Shown piece by piece: positions 1-11,445 of a stretch of 64,000 bases of DNA; position 1 is the first letter of the stretch; each line of letters starts with the position of its first letter. The DNA lies in the NCBI GenBank assembly GCA_030159075.1, contig BROG01000405.1:62001-126000 (forward strand). Direction: 5' to 3'. The position numbers were made by a program, and so were the translations under genes. The DNA is from Atrina japonica. Taxonomy: Eukaryota > Mollusca > Bivalvia > Pterioida > Pinnidae. The notes beneath the pieces were generated by a model that was not told where the DNA came from, searched no databases, and saw nothing but the letters and a program-made list of their open reading frames with translations.

Positions 1-707
1 GATTTTCCCAGAATTGACGTATTTCTTATTTTAGGGTGTATGAATATAAATATACAAATTACACGATAAACACGTGAAACGCACATGAGATGTTTGGACC
101 ACGGGATACCCCGAAATCTCGAAACAAAGACGTTACTTAAATACCAGATGGGCAATAAGTATCTATGTGAGTATCCTGTCACAAAGAAATAACTACATGT
201 GATACTTATATTTGCTTGTCAGTGTCCACATCACCAGCGTGTCATCAGCGGACACTGATCATCCTAAACAAAAGATATGATATGAGGTTGACATTTTATC
301 CATGCAGCTGTAGTAACAGCTCATTAATATGCAACTTAGAAATGCAGACCAATTTCTCAAGCTGATTTAAGATGGAAATTATCATTAAAAAAGGTCTAAT
401 TAATTGAAAACTTTCTAAAAATTGAGTAAAGTAAAAACTTAAAATGGAAAAATTGACAATTTAATTAAGTTCAATGACCAATTTAAAATTGTTCATAAAT
501 AAAAATTTAAAAAATTATAATTTGATGCATGTTCATGACAACATTGTAAACACACGTGCACATACTCTTGCATTAAAATCTTGTAACATACTTTGTCTGG
601 ATATCTTTTTTAGACTGCATTTTCCAACTTCAAATGCTTAAATGAAATTGAAATAAAGAACTTAGGTGTTCATTTATCTAGAACTACCAGAAAACGTCTT
701 GCAAAAT
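1..707. other. AT-rich non-coding stretch
   Basis: I see no convincing gene here. The sequence is AT-rich with A-runs around 380-520. A short inverted repeat built on CAGTGTCC and GGACACTG lies at about 219-258. Since the gene to the right ends at 751 on the minus strand, this is its 3' flank. Confidence 0.5.
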
Positions 708-758
708 TAGAGCTCATCTGATGAAGTCTAATTTCCAATCTATCGTCATTTTAATATA
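708..758 (+). ncRNA. Hammerhead ribozyme remnant (degenerate)
   Basis: GAGCTCAT, CTGATGA and AAGTCTAATT are followed by ATCGTC, the order seen in the hammerhead units at 18.8-19.6 kb. The GAAA core strand is missing, so this is a decayed copy and is not expected to cleave. It overlaps the last bases of the HSPA12-like gene. Confidence 0.3.
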
Positions 759-1406
759 TGTATTTTAAATCTTTTGTCTTCATCTTCAAACCCATTTTCC
801 TTAATTTAGCATCTATGCATTTTATCAGATTTTCAGAGCCCGTTTCCTTGACTTCAAGGTTAGGGAATGTAGACTTGATAACATCTGGGATATCATAGAA
901 TGCACCGTGCTCATGGACCAACAACATAAATGGAGGTGTCTGCGCATCCATCAATGAGAGTACATAGGATATGTTGCTACAAATAACTTTTGACACTTCC
1001 TCAAATTGTTGCTGAAAAAGGCGCTTTGTCAGTCTCATATGTGGGAGAGAAAAAGAAACATCTCCTTGGTACACGGATGTATTCAGTGACGTTGCCAAAG
1101 CCTTCTGGCATTCACGGTCCAGATTAATCGAACTGAGGTTTATATTTATTTCGTGAGGAAACGCAGGCTTACGTATGGGATTCAGCCGTTCATACTTTTT
1201 GTCATGTATCATCTGAACCAGTTCTTTATACAATTGATATTTGAATCGGTTTGTATCTAGTTGTGATGAAGACGGCGATTTCCCCAATATACTCTTTAAT
1301 ATGTAGATTATCCTGTCAGCTATTTCCATCAACCCCGAACATACAACTGGTGTGTACAAGGACTGCCTACCGTCGTCCCTGTGTGCAGATATGGTCGTTT
1401 CATAAC
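751..1406 (-). CDS. Last exon of HSPA12-like (pseudo-HSP70) domain
   Basis: The exon opens after a TTTCTAG acceptor (intron ends at 1407), entering with two bases, and stops at TAA (751-753), giving about 217 residues. It resembles the C-terminal half of the HSPA12-type actin-like ATPase domain. A segment starting VSFSLPHMRLTKRLF corresponds to the helix before the adenosine motif. The motif itself, normally LVGGF, reads LVHEHGAF, followed by a FPNLEV strand. With the preceding exon the phosphate-2 loop, normally DxGGGT, reads QMGGYETT. Family assignment rests on remembered HSPA12 patterns, not a search. If right, this is a catalytically dead HSP70-like fold. The exon is in phase with 2113-2215. 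No introns are visible inside it. Confidence 0.6.
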
Positions 1407-1685
1407 CTAGAAATATAAACAGTGGGTTGATAACAGGTTATAACAAGTGATAACAAGTGATATTTTAACGCATATCAAAATCTGAAAATCGAAGGAAGTG
1501 AAGTATACACGTCTTTTGAGCGTTGTTTGGCTTGCGATTTCCAGATTTATTGAACATATCAATATGTCTTACATATATCGTTCTTGCTTAATGGCATCTC
1601 TGTTAGCGAATTATTGTGACCTGGTATTGACTGGTTTGTTAGTATTATTAAAAATACAAATGTTACAAAAGAGTCCAAAACAAAT

Positions 1686-1990
1686 GCTCAATTCGGTCGT
1701 TTCTGTCAATCAGACTTCATAGGCTAAGTTCAAAGTTATATTTCAAATTAATAAAAAATGGTATCATACAGGGCCAAAATATAAAAACTTGATATATTAG
1801 CATATGAGCAGTTTAGAATTCTAATGGTGGAATCTGAGCGAAGTATTACTTTAGTGTTCATCTGAGACTTTTAACATTAGTATAAAATAATTAGGTGGTA
1901 GCGAAATACCAGGTACATGTACTGGGTTTATGTATACCTTCGGGGACCCAGACGGTCAACTGGCAGTGACAACGACCCAATGGATATAAG
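1686..1990 (-). repeat. Hammerhead-repeat (retrozyme-like) monomer, decayed
   Basis: This is one roughly 300-bp copy of the family that forms the array at 18732-19636, inverted, inside an intron of the HSPA12-like gene. On the minus strand it has the block with GGTCGTTG...GACCGTC...GTCCCCGA (about 1935-1980) and a hammerhead at 1686-1735. The ribozyme has lost a G from CTGATGA, and its cleavage triplet is altered, so it is probably inactive. Confidence 0.6.
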
Positions 1991-2112
1991 CATTATTAAC
2001 AATTATATATTGAATCCTGATAATCCATCATACAGAGTTAAAAATAAACTCAGCTTGTTTGTATCGGTTGAATCAAAGATTGATAAAAAATAAACATTAA
2101 ACGGCATCATAC

Positions 2113-2215
2113 CCATTTGTACAACAATCCATTGTGTTGCTGCAGTATTATCTGGTTTAGAACTAAAAAAGTCAACAAAAGCTTGAGCATCTGAACATAA
2201 TGGAATTCCACATTC
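2113..2215 (-). CDS. Internal exon, HSPA12-like domain
   Basis: The exon is 103 bp, bounded by a strong acceptor (TTTGCGTTTTGCAG, ending 2216) and a GTATGA donor (2111-2112). It enters in phase 0 and leaves in phase 1, matching the exons on both sides. It encodes a segment beginning ECGIPLCSDAQAF and ending QWIVVQMG. The first part fits the HSPA12 stretch after the VLTVPA-type strand (a glycine-rich turn, then an acidic helix). The end fits the strand leading into phosphate loop 2, where the usual aspartate is replaced by glutamine. A translation reading on into the (TA)n tract upstream gives only tyrosine-isoleucine repeats and is intronic. Confidence 0.6.
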
Positions 2216-2225
2216 CTGCAAAACG

Positions 2226-2227
<2 letters not shown>

Positions 2228-2297
<70 letters not shown>
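2228..2297. repeat. (TA)n microsatellite
   Basis: About 70 bp of pure TA dinucleotide just upstream of the acceptor of exon 2113-2215, so it is intronic. Confidence 0.95.
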
Positions 2298-2301
<4 letters not shown>

Positions 2302-2571
2302 AATTTATAAATTGAAATTAACGTAAACTTTATAATTTATCACACACACACTCACATACACACATACACAAACACGTATACATACACACACTCCATAGGC
2401 TATGTTATACATGTAGCTCGTATTTCCTTACCAATGTAGAAAAAAATATAAATTTGTGATGCATTCATAATAGTATCTATACAAATTATTAGAAATATTA
2501 CACTGTCAAAATATTACAGTATTTTCACAAGTAAACAGTTATTCGGGTAATGATATTTGATTTCGACTTAC

Positions 2572-2769
2572 TCTTTGTACATTTAAACCATCGCATAAAT
2601 TGTCACGTATTTTCTCTGAATACACAAGCAGAACAGTGTCGAATTCTCGTTTTGACCTTAATTTTTGCGACCATTTGTTCGTCTCGACTCGAGACGTGAG
2701 CTTACGGAAAATTCCTTTAAACATTCTACGTCCATTTACTTCTTTACCATCAATACTTTTGAAAATAAC
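2572..2769 (-). CDS. Internal exon, HSPA12-like domain
   Basis: The exon is 198 bp (66 codons, phase 0 to 0). It lies between a TATTTCAG acceptor (2770-2772) and a perfect GTAAGT donor (2566-2571). It encodes a stretch with SIDGKEVNGRRMFKGIFRKL, which lines up with the HSPA12 region in which a conserved NGK motif precedes a long helix, then FDTVLLVYSEKIRDNL in the place of the family's WVLTVPAIW strand. The proline-tryptophan signature of that strand is lost. A large TA tract directly precedes the acceptor. The linker expected between exon 6424-6700 and this one, carrying the YFxxFKM-type motif of the family, was not found, so an exon may be missing or deleted. Confidence 0.6.
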
Positions 2770-2785
2770 CTGAAATATATCGACA

Positions 2786-2788
<3 letters not shown>

Positions 2789-2875
<87 letters not shown>
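2789..2875. repeat. (TA)n microsatellite, two phases
   Basis: Two TA runs broken by one ATAATA step at about 2822-2828; intronic. Confidence 0.95.
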
Positions 2876-2876
<1 letters not shown>

Positions 2877-3254
2877 AATCATCAATGGGACCAGTGGATA
2901 TATCCGGTTTGGCCAAAATGCAAATTGTTCAGAACGTGACCAAGAGTTTACCATTAATTTTAATTGCTGGTGATACAGAGTACAACATTAAGTTAAAATG
3001 AAGAAGTACCAATTAAGAATCGAAACTTAATTCCATTAGAATTCGACGAATTAGATAGTGAATCCCAAACGGGGTAGGACCAGGTGTCCTTAAAGAGTTA
3101 TCGTCCGCTGCTGGCATGCAACAACCGTAGCAAATATTCCATGGAAACATTTATAGTTCGAAGAACATGTCAATTCGACGAAAAGGTCAAGTTTGGTAAA
3201 AAGGTCAAGTTCGTTTAAAAGCTTAATTGGCGAAAGGGTGTCACTGACGGTGGT

Positions 3255-3490
3255 CGTGCTCCAGAATACTATCTAATATTCCTGAGACTTGTTTAACAAG
3301 ATCCCCGTATCGCAAATATTCTTAAACGACGATTTCAACCACGTAACCTTGTGTAAGTTGTTTATTGGCGAGTCGTTTTGCTCTCAGAATAAAACATTCA
3401 TAATAAGAGCATTCCCTGGCATAACATATATGTTGTGAAATGATAACGCCATAGGTAGGAAAAGATGACATATTACTGCTTTGATCGTAC
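3255..3490 (-). pseudogene. Penelope-like reverse transcriptase fragment
   Basis: The minus-strand reading contains FPTYGVIISQHICYARECSYYECF and then KQLTQGYVVEIVV. These match the conserved end of PLE reverse transcriptases, where YGVYISQLIRYARAC and a KLLxQGY motif occur in that order. A stop after VVEIVV and the lack of an upstream catalytic part show a dead fragment. The wording differs from the copies at 4.85 and 38.3 kb, so it is another PLE subfamily. It lies in an intron of the HSPA12-like gene. Confidence 0.7.
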
Positions 3491-3564
3491 AGAGACCATT
3501 TGTTGAATACCCTACAATACATTTTACTGAGTTTGCGCACGATTTGTACATAGCAATTGTACAT

Positions 3565-3785
3565 AGAGTATACCTTTATGTAGCGCAGTTTCTTTATAGT
3601 ATGATTAAACTGCGCAAAATATATCTAAACTATGCGAAAAAATTTGATTAAATTGTGTGCACAATATAACTAAACTGTGTGCACAATATAATAAATGCTA
3701 ACCTTTGCGAACAATTTACTTAAACTGTGCGCACAGTTTAGTTAAAAAATATGTGCACAATATTGTTAAAGTGCACCCCAAACGC
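3565..3785. repeat. Palindromic AAACTGTGCGCACA array
   Basis: Variants of the self-complementary unit TTAAACTGTGCGCACAGTTT recur at roughly 25-40 bp spacing (for example 3607, 3669, 3690, 3723-3745). The best palindrome is at about 3720-3745. No coding content. Confidence 0.7.
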
Positions 3786-4841
3786 TATAAACAACTTTTT
3801 AAAAAAATTGTTAGTTTAAGATGCATAAATGCATTTACCGAAAATTTAAAGTCAATCCGATGTCTCGCTCCCGAAATATTTAGCAAGAAGAAACTGAATC
3901 CCATCTGCACAACTTTAAAATGCTCGGAAATGGCGTTAGGTGGCACTGAAAGTCTGTCACGCCATCAAGGAAAGCGGTCAAGCACTATAGGATGTGAAAG
4001 CCGTTAGCCAACAGTATAACGAGTACAGCAAGATAACAAATTATTTTTAAAAACCGTCTTAGTTAATCGGTTTGTTGTAGCGAGGTGCAGAATTTCATCT
4101 AAAACAGGTTACGCTGTTCACAAATTTCCTAAGGATGGAAAGATATAGTAAAGACAATTGAGGACTGGATTTGTAAAATTATAATGTGCTGACTTTCAAA
4201 TCTGTCCGGTTTCAGATGTAGCTTATGAAGGGATATTTTTAAATACCTAACAGTAGATTATTGCATTTCTTACACATTATTTAAAAATGTACCGAAATGA
4301 AGTAAATAAATAGATAGATAAATAAATAAATAAAATATAAATATAAATCAACAGAAAAATTAATTAATTAATTTATAAAACACCGAACAGTATATTTTTC
4401 TTTCTGAATTTTCGTAATTTCGGCTCAAAATGTTTTTTTTAGTTTACTATTACATTTTCAATTACGTTATTTTAAAAAGAAATTAAAAGATTAAAAAACA
4501 TAACACAATAAAAAATATTCTGTTATTGTTAGTAAGTCTGCATGAAAATGCATGTTTTATTGTAAGTTATGATTTTTTATCAAATCATGTAAAAATAGGC
4601 TATTTTATACATATATAATGTTTTTTACAGAAATTGAAATAAATATAAATCACCGAACAATAAACTGTATAGTAGAATTTAGATTAAAATGTCTTCGATA
4701 GAGCTATCAATTACAATGTACATACGGCGGATCTCTCTCTCCAGATAATAAACACTTTGGGTATTTTTTATTCACACGTAAATGACCTTTACATCTATAT
4801 TTTAACAATTGATACATTATCTATGATAGGATGAGAGAGTT

Positions 4842-5290
4842 TATATTTCACAAATGATCCGATATGCCAGGGCGTGCACAACATACGAAGATTTCATATA
4901 CAGAGGTACACTACTCACTGACAAATTATTGACACAGGGATATCGAGAATCGCGTTTAACATCAACGTTCCGCAATTTTTACGATCGGTATAATAGTCTT
5001 GTTTGCGACTACTCTGTTTCACTAAATGAAATGTTGAGTTTACTTTTCGTTGGCGGTTGTTGAGACGTCTGTACCAATTGTGACGAGGATACACTCCTCA
5101 CGTGTTTCATTGGACTTGACTGTGGACTCACGGCGGATGTGACCGATCGACAGGGGATGCTTACTCCTCCATGGCACCTGATCCCATCGTTTCCAGAGGT
5201 CCGTGTTTGTCTATTTATACCGGATTTGTATCTATGTCCTGGACATTCTATTGATTTATGCTTTGGTATCTGAGGTTTTTATATTACTAG
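4842..5290 (+). mobile_element. 5'-truncated Penelope-like element, 3' end
   Basis: The first 220 bp encode MIRYARACTTYEDFIYRG, KLLTQGY and FYDRYNSLVCDY, the C-terminus of a PLE reverse transcriptase, ending in a TGA at about 5061. The following 230 bp are a 3' untranslated region with GAGACGTCTGTACCAATTG and GACAGGGGATGC. The same tail recurs at 16.5, 25.7, 39.2, 49.4 and 52.2 kb, which identifies those repeats as PLE 3' ends. Confidence 0.8.
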
Positions 5291-5799
5291 GAGTAACTTC
5301 ATAACTCCAAATGGACCGAACAGGGTGAAAATATATTAAAGTAAAATGAGTGTATTGGAAAAAGTAAATTGAGAATTTTTTCATTTACAAAATTTAACAC
5401 ATCTCTTCTCTTTTCATTACCCCCAATTCCTTTGCAGTTATGTTATTATAATGTTATTAGGTTTACTGACATTTTTAAACAGAAAGGGAATGTGTATCAT
5501 CATCTTAATGATAACTAAAATGATAAGAGGTAAATACTCAAAGATACAAATAGGAACTCTTTATGATGCTGAAAAAACAACATCAAGGATATGTTAAATT
5601 CGGAGAACCCTATCATATTGAAAAATAAGTATTTCACACTCACTCACATACTTTAAAAACATCACAAAAACAAATATATTGAAACACAAATACAAAATAT
5701 GCATAGGGAAAATGTGACTTGCAAATAAGTTTAATTCGGCGTTTCGTTTTTCATTTATCTAAGTAAGTGAATTTGATATGATTTTTAGTTTTTGAGTTT

Positions 5800-5993
5800 T
5801 TGTTTTTCGCCATACTCAACAATCTTTCAATCATTTGATGGCGTCCAGTTTTTATTGGTGCAGGAGAAACCCCCGTTACCTTGGTAATGACCACCGGCCT
5901 TCTGCAAGTGAACTGGCAAAATTTTCCACTTAATTTGAAACGTCCCTGGCGGGATTCGAACCAGAGGTGAGAGGCCTTGTGATTTAAAGCGCA

Positions 5994-5995
<2 letters not shown>
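5800..5995 (-). repeat. SINE-B copy (tRNA-derived)
   Basis: In reverse orientation it carries the B-box-like GGTTCGAATCCCGCC and the GTTTGCCAGTTTACTTG-type body shared with copies at 17.4, 19.7, 41.5 and 52.9 kb. Confidence 0.75.

Positions 5996-6057
<62 letters not shown>
5996..6057. repeat. (GT)n microsatellite
   Basis: About 62 bp of GT repeat directly adjoining the SINE-B 5' end. Confidence 0.95.
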
Positions 6058-6060
<3 letters not shown>

Positions 6061-6289
6061 AACATATGTGATACGAGATCAACACAGCAGAGGTTTCAAC
6101 ACAGCGACATTTTTCAGACAATAATTATCAGTCGATTGTCATTGCTAATATGTTATAAGTGCAGTGAAGTGAAGTGTCATTGCTAACATGTTATAAGTGA
6201 AGTGAAAAAAAATTATAAAAATATAAAAATGTTGTCATGTTATTGTATAAAACGTCTTCGTTTAAATAAAAGCGCTAACGTTTTACTAA

Positions 6290-6402
<113 letters not shown>

Positions 6403-6423
6403 TAAGACTAAATATTCTGAAAC

Positions 6424-6700
6424 CTTTTCCAATACTAAGACTGGTTGCAACGTGCAGCATAAGTGCGCCTTCTCTTCGTTGTCTTTAGACTTATCCAATT
6501 CCTCAAAGTGAACAATGTTGGCTTCGTCGTCAATCCACAAAAGCAAGTCAAAAAATGACTTTGGTATGTCTGTATCATTCTGTTGATGGAAACTAATAGA
6601 TGTTTTATCGGAACCAATATATACGCAAATAACGCTCTGAATGGCAGATAGGTCGAATGTTTCATGTGAAGTTATACGTTGTCTATCGTGAACATTTGCA
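6424..6700 (-). CDS. Exon with degenerate HSP70 phosphate-1 motif
   Basis: The acceptor TTTTTCACACATTACAG ends at 6701, and the exon enters with one base (phase 2). The reading frame is open through the exon and contains SVICVYIGSDKTSISF, which fits the HSPA12 N-terminal strand-loop-strand VVAIDFGTTYSGYAF. The aspartate and GTT of the phosphate-1 loop are gone. Later KAHLCCTLQP fits the KTPTCLLL strand. The donor is uncertain: AAG|GTTTCA (6418-6424) gives phase 0, matching 2572-2769, but the frame stays open into the adjacent (AC)n. Its entry phase fits the donor of the B-box exon at 7251-7253, which is the main reason to join the two into one gene. Confidence 0.55.
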
Positions 6701-7019
6701 CTGTAATGTGTGAAAAAGTATCATACATTATTTCATTGTTAATATTGATTAACTAAGGCATGAAAATAATTGTAAATAAATATAAAAATCACGCGCTCAC
6801 TGTAATATTTCGAATTTACAGACGCAAGACAATGAAGAAGGGTAACCAGATATTTGCGATAATAAGATAACTACAGATAGGTTTCAGCTAGGAGTATTTT
6901 GTGAGAGTTATTTCCCTTCGTTGGCCATATTGTGGGTCAATGTGATCAATTTCCTTCTTTAAGCAACCAAATGGGATTAAATAGTATTAATAAAAGGGAC
7001 ATCATTATTTTAAAATAAA

Positions 7020-7185
7020 ATTGGCTGATTAGATAAATGAATAAATATAACTTTGAAGTTGGCAAAACGAGAAAAAAAGTTGTAAATTCCAAAAAAAGTT
7101 GGAAAAGCCAACTTTAAAGATAAAAATACCAAGAAAAAGTTGGAAAAGTTAGCTTTAAAGTTTGCAAAACGAGATATAAAAAATT
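7020..7185. repeat. Short tandem AAAGTTGG-type repeat
   Basis: Three imperfect units of about 45 bp built on AAAAAGTTGGAAAAG and CTTTAAAG. They lie in the intron between the B-box and HSPA12-like exons. No coding content. Confidence 0.5.
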
Positions 7186-7253
7186 AAGGTGGCCTTAAAA
7201 CGCTTCCGTAATATTTCGCTGTTTCCACTGAATATTATAAAAAGTGTCCGTAC

Positions 7254-8073
7254 CTGAAGCATTTCTCAACCAACTTCTGTGTTAGTTCCTGTTTTTTAAG
7301 TTTCATGTATTTTTCTGTATAACCCATGTCTCTAATTGTTGTATTCAATTTAATTTTCCGAAGCATTTGTTGTCCTTTCCGAATAATTTCAACATCACGG
7401 AAACTCTTTACACTATTGTTAACATCATCAAAATGGTCATCGACGCAGTGGGTATCGAGTGACAGTTGGGCTTTTTTTTCTGCAAAATCCTGTATCATAT
7501 TTTGGCGTTCAAGTTCAAAATCCTTAATAAAATTGATAGAAACCTGTGGTAAATTTTCCATTAGTTTAGCCGTAATTTCTTTTATTTCTTTTGTATGTCT
7601 TGTCGTAAAATTTGTCATGTCTGTCTCGACCGTGGTAATTAAATTCAAATTCGACTTCCGTTTGTTACATATTGCAATTTCTTCTCTGAGCTCACCTCTC
7701 AACTTATCTGCAACTGTACCTAATTCATCTATGTTATGGCCACGGTGTTCCTTGGTGATGCATATTGCACATATTGGGACTTCATCGTCAGTGCAATACA
7801 TTGTAATATTGCTATCTTTATGCGTTTTGCATGTATACAGCTCGAGTAATTCCGGTTCCTTGTCCTTTTTGTCCTTCGTGAAAACGACATGATCTTTAGT
7901 GACTCTCCCTTTGATGTGGGAATTATAACATGTTTCACATAGAAACTGTTGACATTGCACACATTTCCAGTTGATATTTGTTTTGTTCGGACACAAGTCA
8001 CAAAAATCCCAGTTATTTTTTACACAATGTTGCGAATACTCGAACAAATATTTGTCTCTTTTTTTTCTTATAT
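7254..8073 (-). CDS. B-box/coiled-coil exon of TRIM-like protein
   Basis: The exon (820 bp) follows a CTCTTCTTCAG acceptor and ends at a CAG|GTACGG donor; if unspliced, the frame would stop eight codons later. It encodes two B-box zinc fingers. Box 1 has CDLC, WKCVQC, CETC and two histidines. Box 2 has CKTH, YC, CAIC and HRGH. About 130 residues of charged, heptad-like coiled coil follow. No RING domain is present, so E3 ligase activity cannot be assumed; B-boxes and coiled coils in TRIM proteins drive self-assembly. Entry phase 1 fits the start exon at 12041-12047; exit phase 2 fits the exon at 6424-6700. The paralog at 15325-16196 shares over half of its residues. Confidence 0.9.
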
Positions 8074-8589
8074 CTGAAGAAGAGTAATTGTTTTAGAATG
8101 AGAGCATAATTAACGAATACCGTAATTCAATTAAAACGCTTAAATCATTATTATGCGGTAAATGATGGGTATATATATCTTTTCATCTATAAAGCCCGTA
8201 AGAAGCACAAATAAAAGTATAAGTATCAACTTATTCTGTTTTCACGCGTGTCGAAAGTAGCCTACTGTGGTGAAATATATTAATTTTTCGAAAACAGTTC
8301 AACCCCTTTTTTTGTTCCAGTGGGCTCAAACCTACACTGTCTTAGGGAGAGTTCCAATTGCCTAAAACGCAATGCTCCAACCATTCAGTCTTAGACGGCC
8401 CCTTTTTATTTTTTCCACTGTACCAGCGAATTGTTAAGATGCATATTAGAATCGAAGCCTAGATAAATCTGTTAATTATTTTTTCAGAAATACAACAAGA
8501 TTACTTTCTTATAATTTCTGCATGAAACAAAAGTTTGTGGTTTCAAAGCAGTGTATTTCAGCAATATATAAAGCGTAACATTATGGCTG
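8074..8589. other. Intron, nothing recognised
   Basis: This is the intron upstream of the B-box exon. It contains no repeat family or ORF that I can support. Confidence 0.5.
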
Positions 8590-8790
8590 TGTATTGATGT
8601 TGTATTGTTGTTTAACGTCCCACTCAAAAATCTTTCATTTATATGAAGACGTCGCTTCAAATTTTGGCATATGTTCGGCACTTACGACCATTGATCAATG
8701 AGGGTTTCTTAAACGTGCAGACACCTCCTGTGACACGGGACCTCGGTTTTCACTGTTTCACCCGAATCGCCACGATATAACTGAAATATC
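8590..8790 (-). repeat. SINE-A fragment
   Basis: Reverse-oriented 3' body: GTTTAACGTCCCACTC, ATGAAGACGTC, CGGCACTTACGACC and GGACCTCGG in order, as in the full copy at 41179-41467. The tRNA-like head is not recognisable. Confidence 0.8.
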
Positions 8791-9187
8791 GTTGAAAGTG
8801 ACGTGAAATAACAATAAACATATTGTCTCACCAGTAGAACAGGACTTCGACCTGCCGCCAGTGTAATGTAAAAAAACGACACGCATAGAAAAACTAGCCG
8901 GAGTCAATATTCTACGTAGAAATCATACACGGGCACTTGTAAAAATATTACCCATACCTGTAGACAAATGACATGGGTTCCGAAAAGTGCACAGGGAGGG
9001 AAATATGAATTATGAGAGTTTCTGGCATATAAATACCAAGTGAAATTTCAGGGTATGGAACCACGTGATGGCTCAGTGACTTATATCTTCGATTGATGGT
9101 TACAACATCTCTATCTGAGATGTTGGTTCGAATCTCGCTCAAGACTTGATGTGAGAATGTTGCCAGAAAATTTGCCATTCTTTTTTA

Positions 9188-9945
9188 TATTTAGCGTCCA
9201 CCCCAAGACGTGAAAAACCTAAAATATCAAATACCCATATATATGCAAAAAAACAAAAAAACAAAACAAAACAAAAACGACAGAAAAGGCAGAATACATT
9301 TTAGGACAACAAATGCAATTTAATGCACAATTCTTAATTTTTCCTATGTGTTAACAAAAGAAAAACTGTGGTGGTATATATCTGCCATCGAGTTGCAGAC
9401 TTACGACTTAATGATTTCCACATAATTATTTGACATCTAACCTGAAAACCGGAAGATACGAGTCGGCACCTGCGCTCTTGGTCCAAAGCAGCAAAGAGTT
9501 AAACACGCACGTACTATTGAAACTTGCATATTTTCTCCATGAATCTTCCAGTTTCCAGATCAGATGTCGACATCTTCTGGTTACTATGTCGACATAAATA
9601 ACTGACAAGTAGATGTAACATCCGAGCAAAAACGCGATATAAAGCCGAGTTTCCGACTTGCTAGTTAATCATCACGGCGTTATTATCCCATCAAGTTGAA
9701 TTCATAAGTCGACATCTATGATGGTAGAAATATGCCACAAAAAATAGATCAAATTAAACTTATAAAAAAACCCATATCTTTGGCACAAACTATTAAATAA
9801 CTTATGAAATAAAAGTTTTCACATTGATGAAAATAGATGATTATGTCTAACTGTTTATTTGATAGCCATATTCTATATTTTTCCTAGATGCACTTGATTT
9901 TTCTATTTATCAAAACCAATCCGTCGGCAGACGCTGGACATATAA
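9188..9945. mobile_element. DNA transposon with TTTAGCGTCC ends, copy 1
   Basis: The left end TTTAGCGTCCACCC (about 9190) and a decayed right end CAGACGCTGGA (about 9935) match the intact inverted ends of the copy at 59620-59957. Internal segments CCATATCTTTGGCACA and CAAAACCAATCCGTC are shared. Extra sequence at about 9370-9750, absent from the other copy, holds GTCGACAT motifs. Confidence 0.6.
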
Positions 9946-11089
9946 AAAACTTGGCCTATTTTGTTTCCATTTGCAAACTTTGTAGATCTTAATTTAACAC
10001 TAATGCATACAAAATTTGAAAGACATCTGATCCCTGGATTACGATGGCATAACGCTGCCACCGACATGTTGAGATAATCTGATTAGTTATGTTGACATGG
10101 TGTGATGATTAATTGCGTTATATCGACAAAACGACTTAATATTGACGACATATTCACATAAATTATGTCGACATAACCTATGTCATTTTCTAGCAGATTA
10201 CTTGGCGTATTTTAGCATCTGGGAGCAGAAAATGCCTCTACCGGCTTCCAAACTTTAAGAAATATTGTTTTTGTTTAATGCATATTACACAACCCTCTAA
10301 TGAAATATTGTCTCATAATTAATCCAACACTTAAAATTATGTGAAGTAACCAGTGAGAGCGTGCCATTTAAGTTGATAAAATAATTAATTTTTCTATAAA
10401 ATAAAAAATAAAACCCAAATTGCCCCGAAATTCCTCTCGGCAAAAACATGTTCAAACTTTGAAACCTCACAAAAAGGTATAAATTTATAGTGAAATCTTT
10501 GGGGACGTTATATGGACAAGAATTGCCCAGGATTTCGCATCATACATTTCCAACTGAATGGGATCGTGTTGTGGTTTCTGTGTTTCGAAAGAATTAACAG
10601 TCCACATGGTAACATTGCAAAGAAATAAAAATGTAACAGGTTCCCGATCTGACTTTGTCGAACTTGTTCCATATCTTTGGCAAACATGAATATTGTTTGA
10701 ACAGTTGCCTGAGCAACCATACCTAAATTTTTAACAACGACCAGTATACCGTGGAGAGAGAGAGTAATATGAAACAAACTCGCGATCATACTGAAAGAGG
10801 CAAATTTGAACATACTGCCAAAGAGAGGGATAATATATTGTATAGAATGTATGAGTTACATTGCATAAATATCATTTAAAAATTACATATCAAAAGTTCA
10901 GGTCTCTTTGTCTAAAAAACCAGTAAAATTAGGTGTACTTAAGATTGCAGATAGTTTATATTACATTAAAAATAAAATAAGACGTTGTTAACATTCTATA
11001 TAAACATTATGAATAGGGAGTTTAAAAGTAATTTAATAGGGCAGCGAAAAATCACTTTGTTAACTGCATATTGCTGTGCTCGTTATATA
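9946..11089. other. Intron, GTCGACATAA motifs only
   Basis: No gene is supported. Several palindromic GTCGACATAA or TTATGTCGAC motifs occur at about 10,080-10,190. A 101-codon minus-strand frame at 10508-10813 shows no recognisable domain. Confidence 0.4.
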
Positions 11090-11277
11090 AAACAGGTTTT
11101 TGTTCCTCTGGGTATATTTAGTCAAGTGTAACGAAACAGGTACTTTCAATAGAAGTCAGTCGCTTACAAGTGGTAAGATATGAATCGAATCTGATATCGC
11201 ATATCAGCTTGAGTATAGGTTAGGTTAGCTAGTCAGCCATCATAGAACGTATTTATTTTTCATTATATTTGAATTTT

Positions 11278-11445
11278 GAATGTTGTTTTACGCCACACTC
11301 AGCAATATTGCAATGGTGTCAAGGCGGTCAATTTTTAATGATGGAGGAGAGAACTCGGTTGCAATGTACCCGGGAGAGACCACTGGTCTTCCGCGCGTAA
11401 ACTGGTAAAACTGGTGCTCTAGCCACTCGGCCACGGAGACCCCTC
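11278..11445 (-). repeat. SINE-B copy shared by both duplicates
   Basis: Reverse SINE-B from TGTTGTTTTACGCCACA to the head GGTCTCCGTGGCCGAGTGG. The copy at 17395-17645 sits at the same position between the same flanks, so the insertion predates the duplication. This copy has an internal deletion. Confidence 0.8.

Noticed and set aside
7326..7892. 188-codon plus-strand frame
   Set aside because: It is the antisense shadow of the B-box exon, which has clear zinc-finger residues and splice sites on the minus strand.
10508..10813. 101-codon minus-strand frame
   Set aside because: No domain, lies in a proposed intron, and has no clear acceptor or donor.
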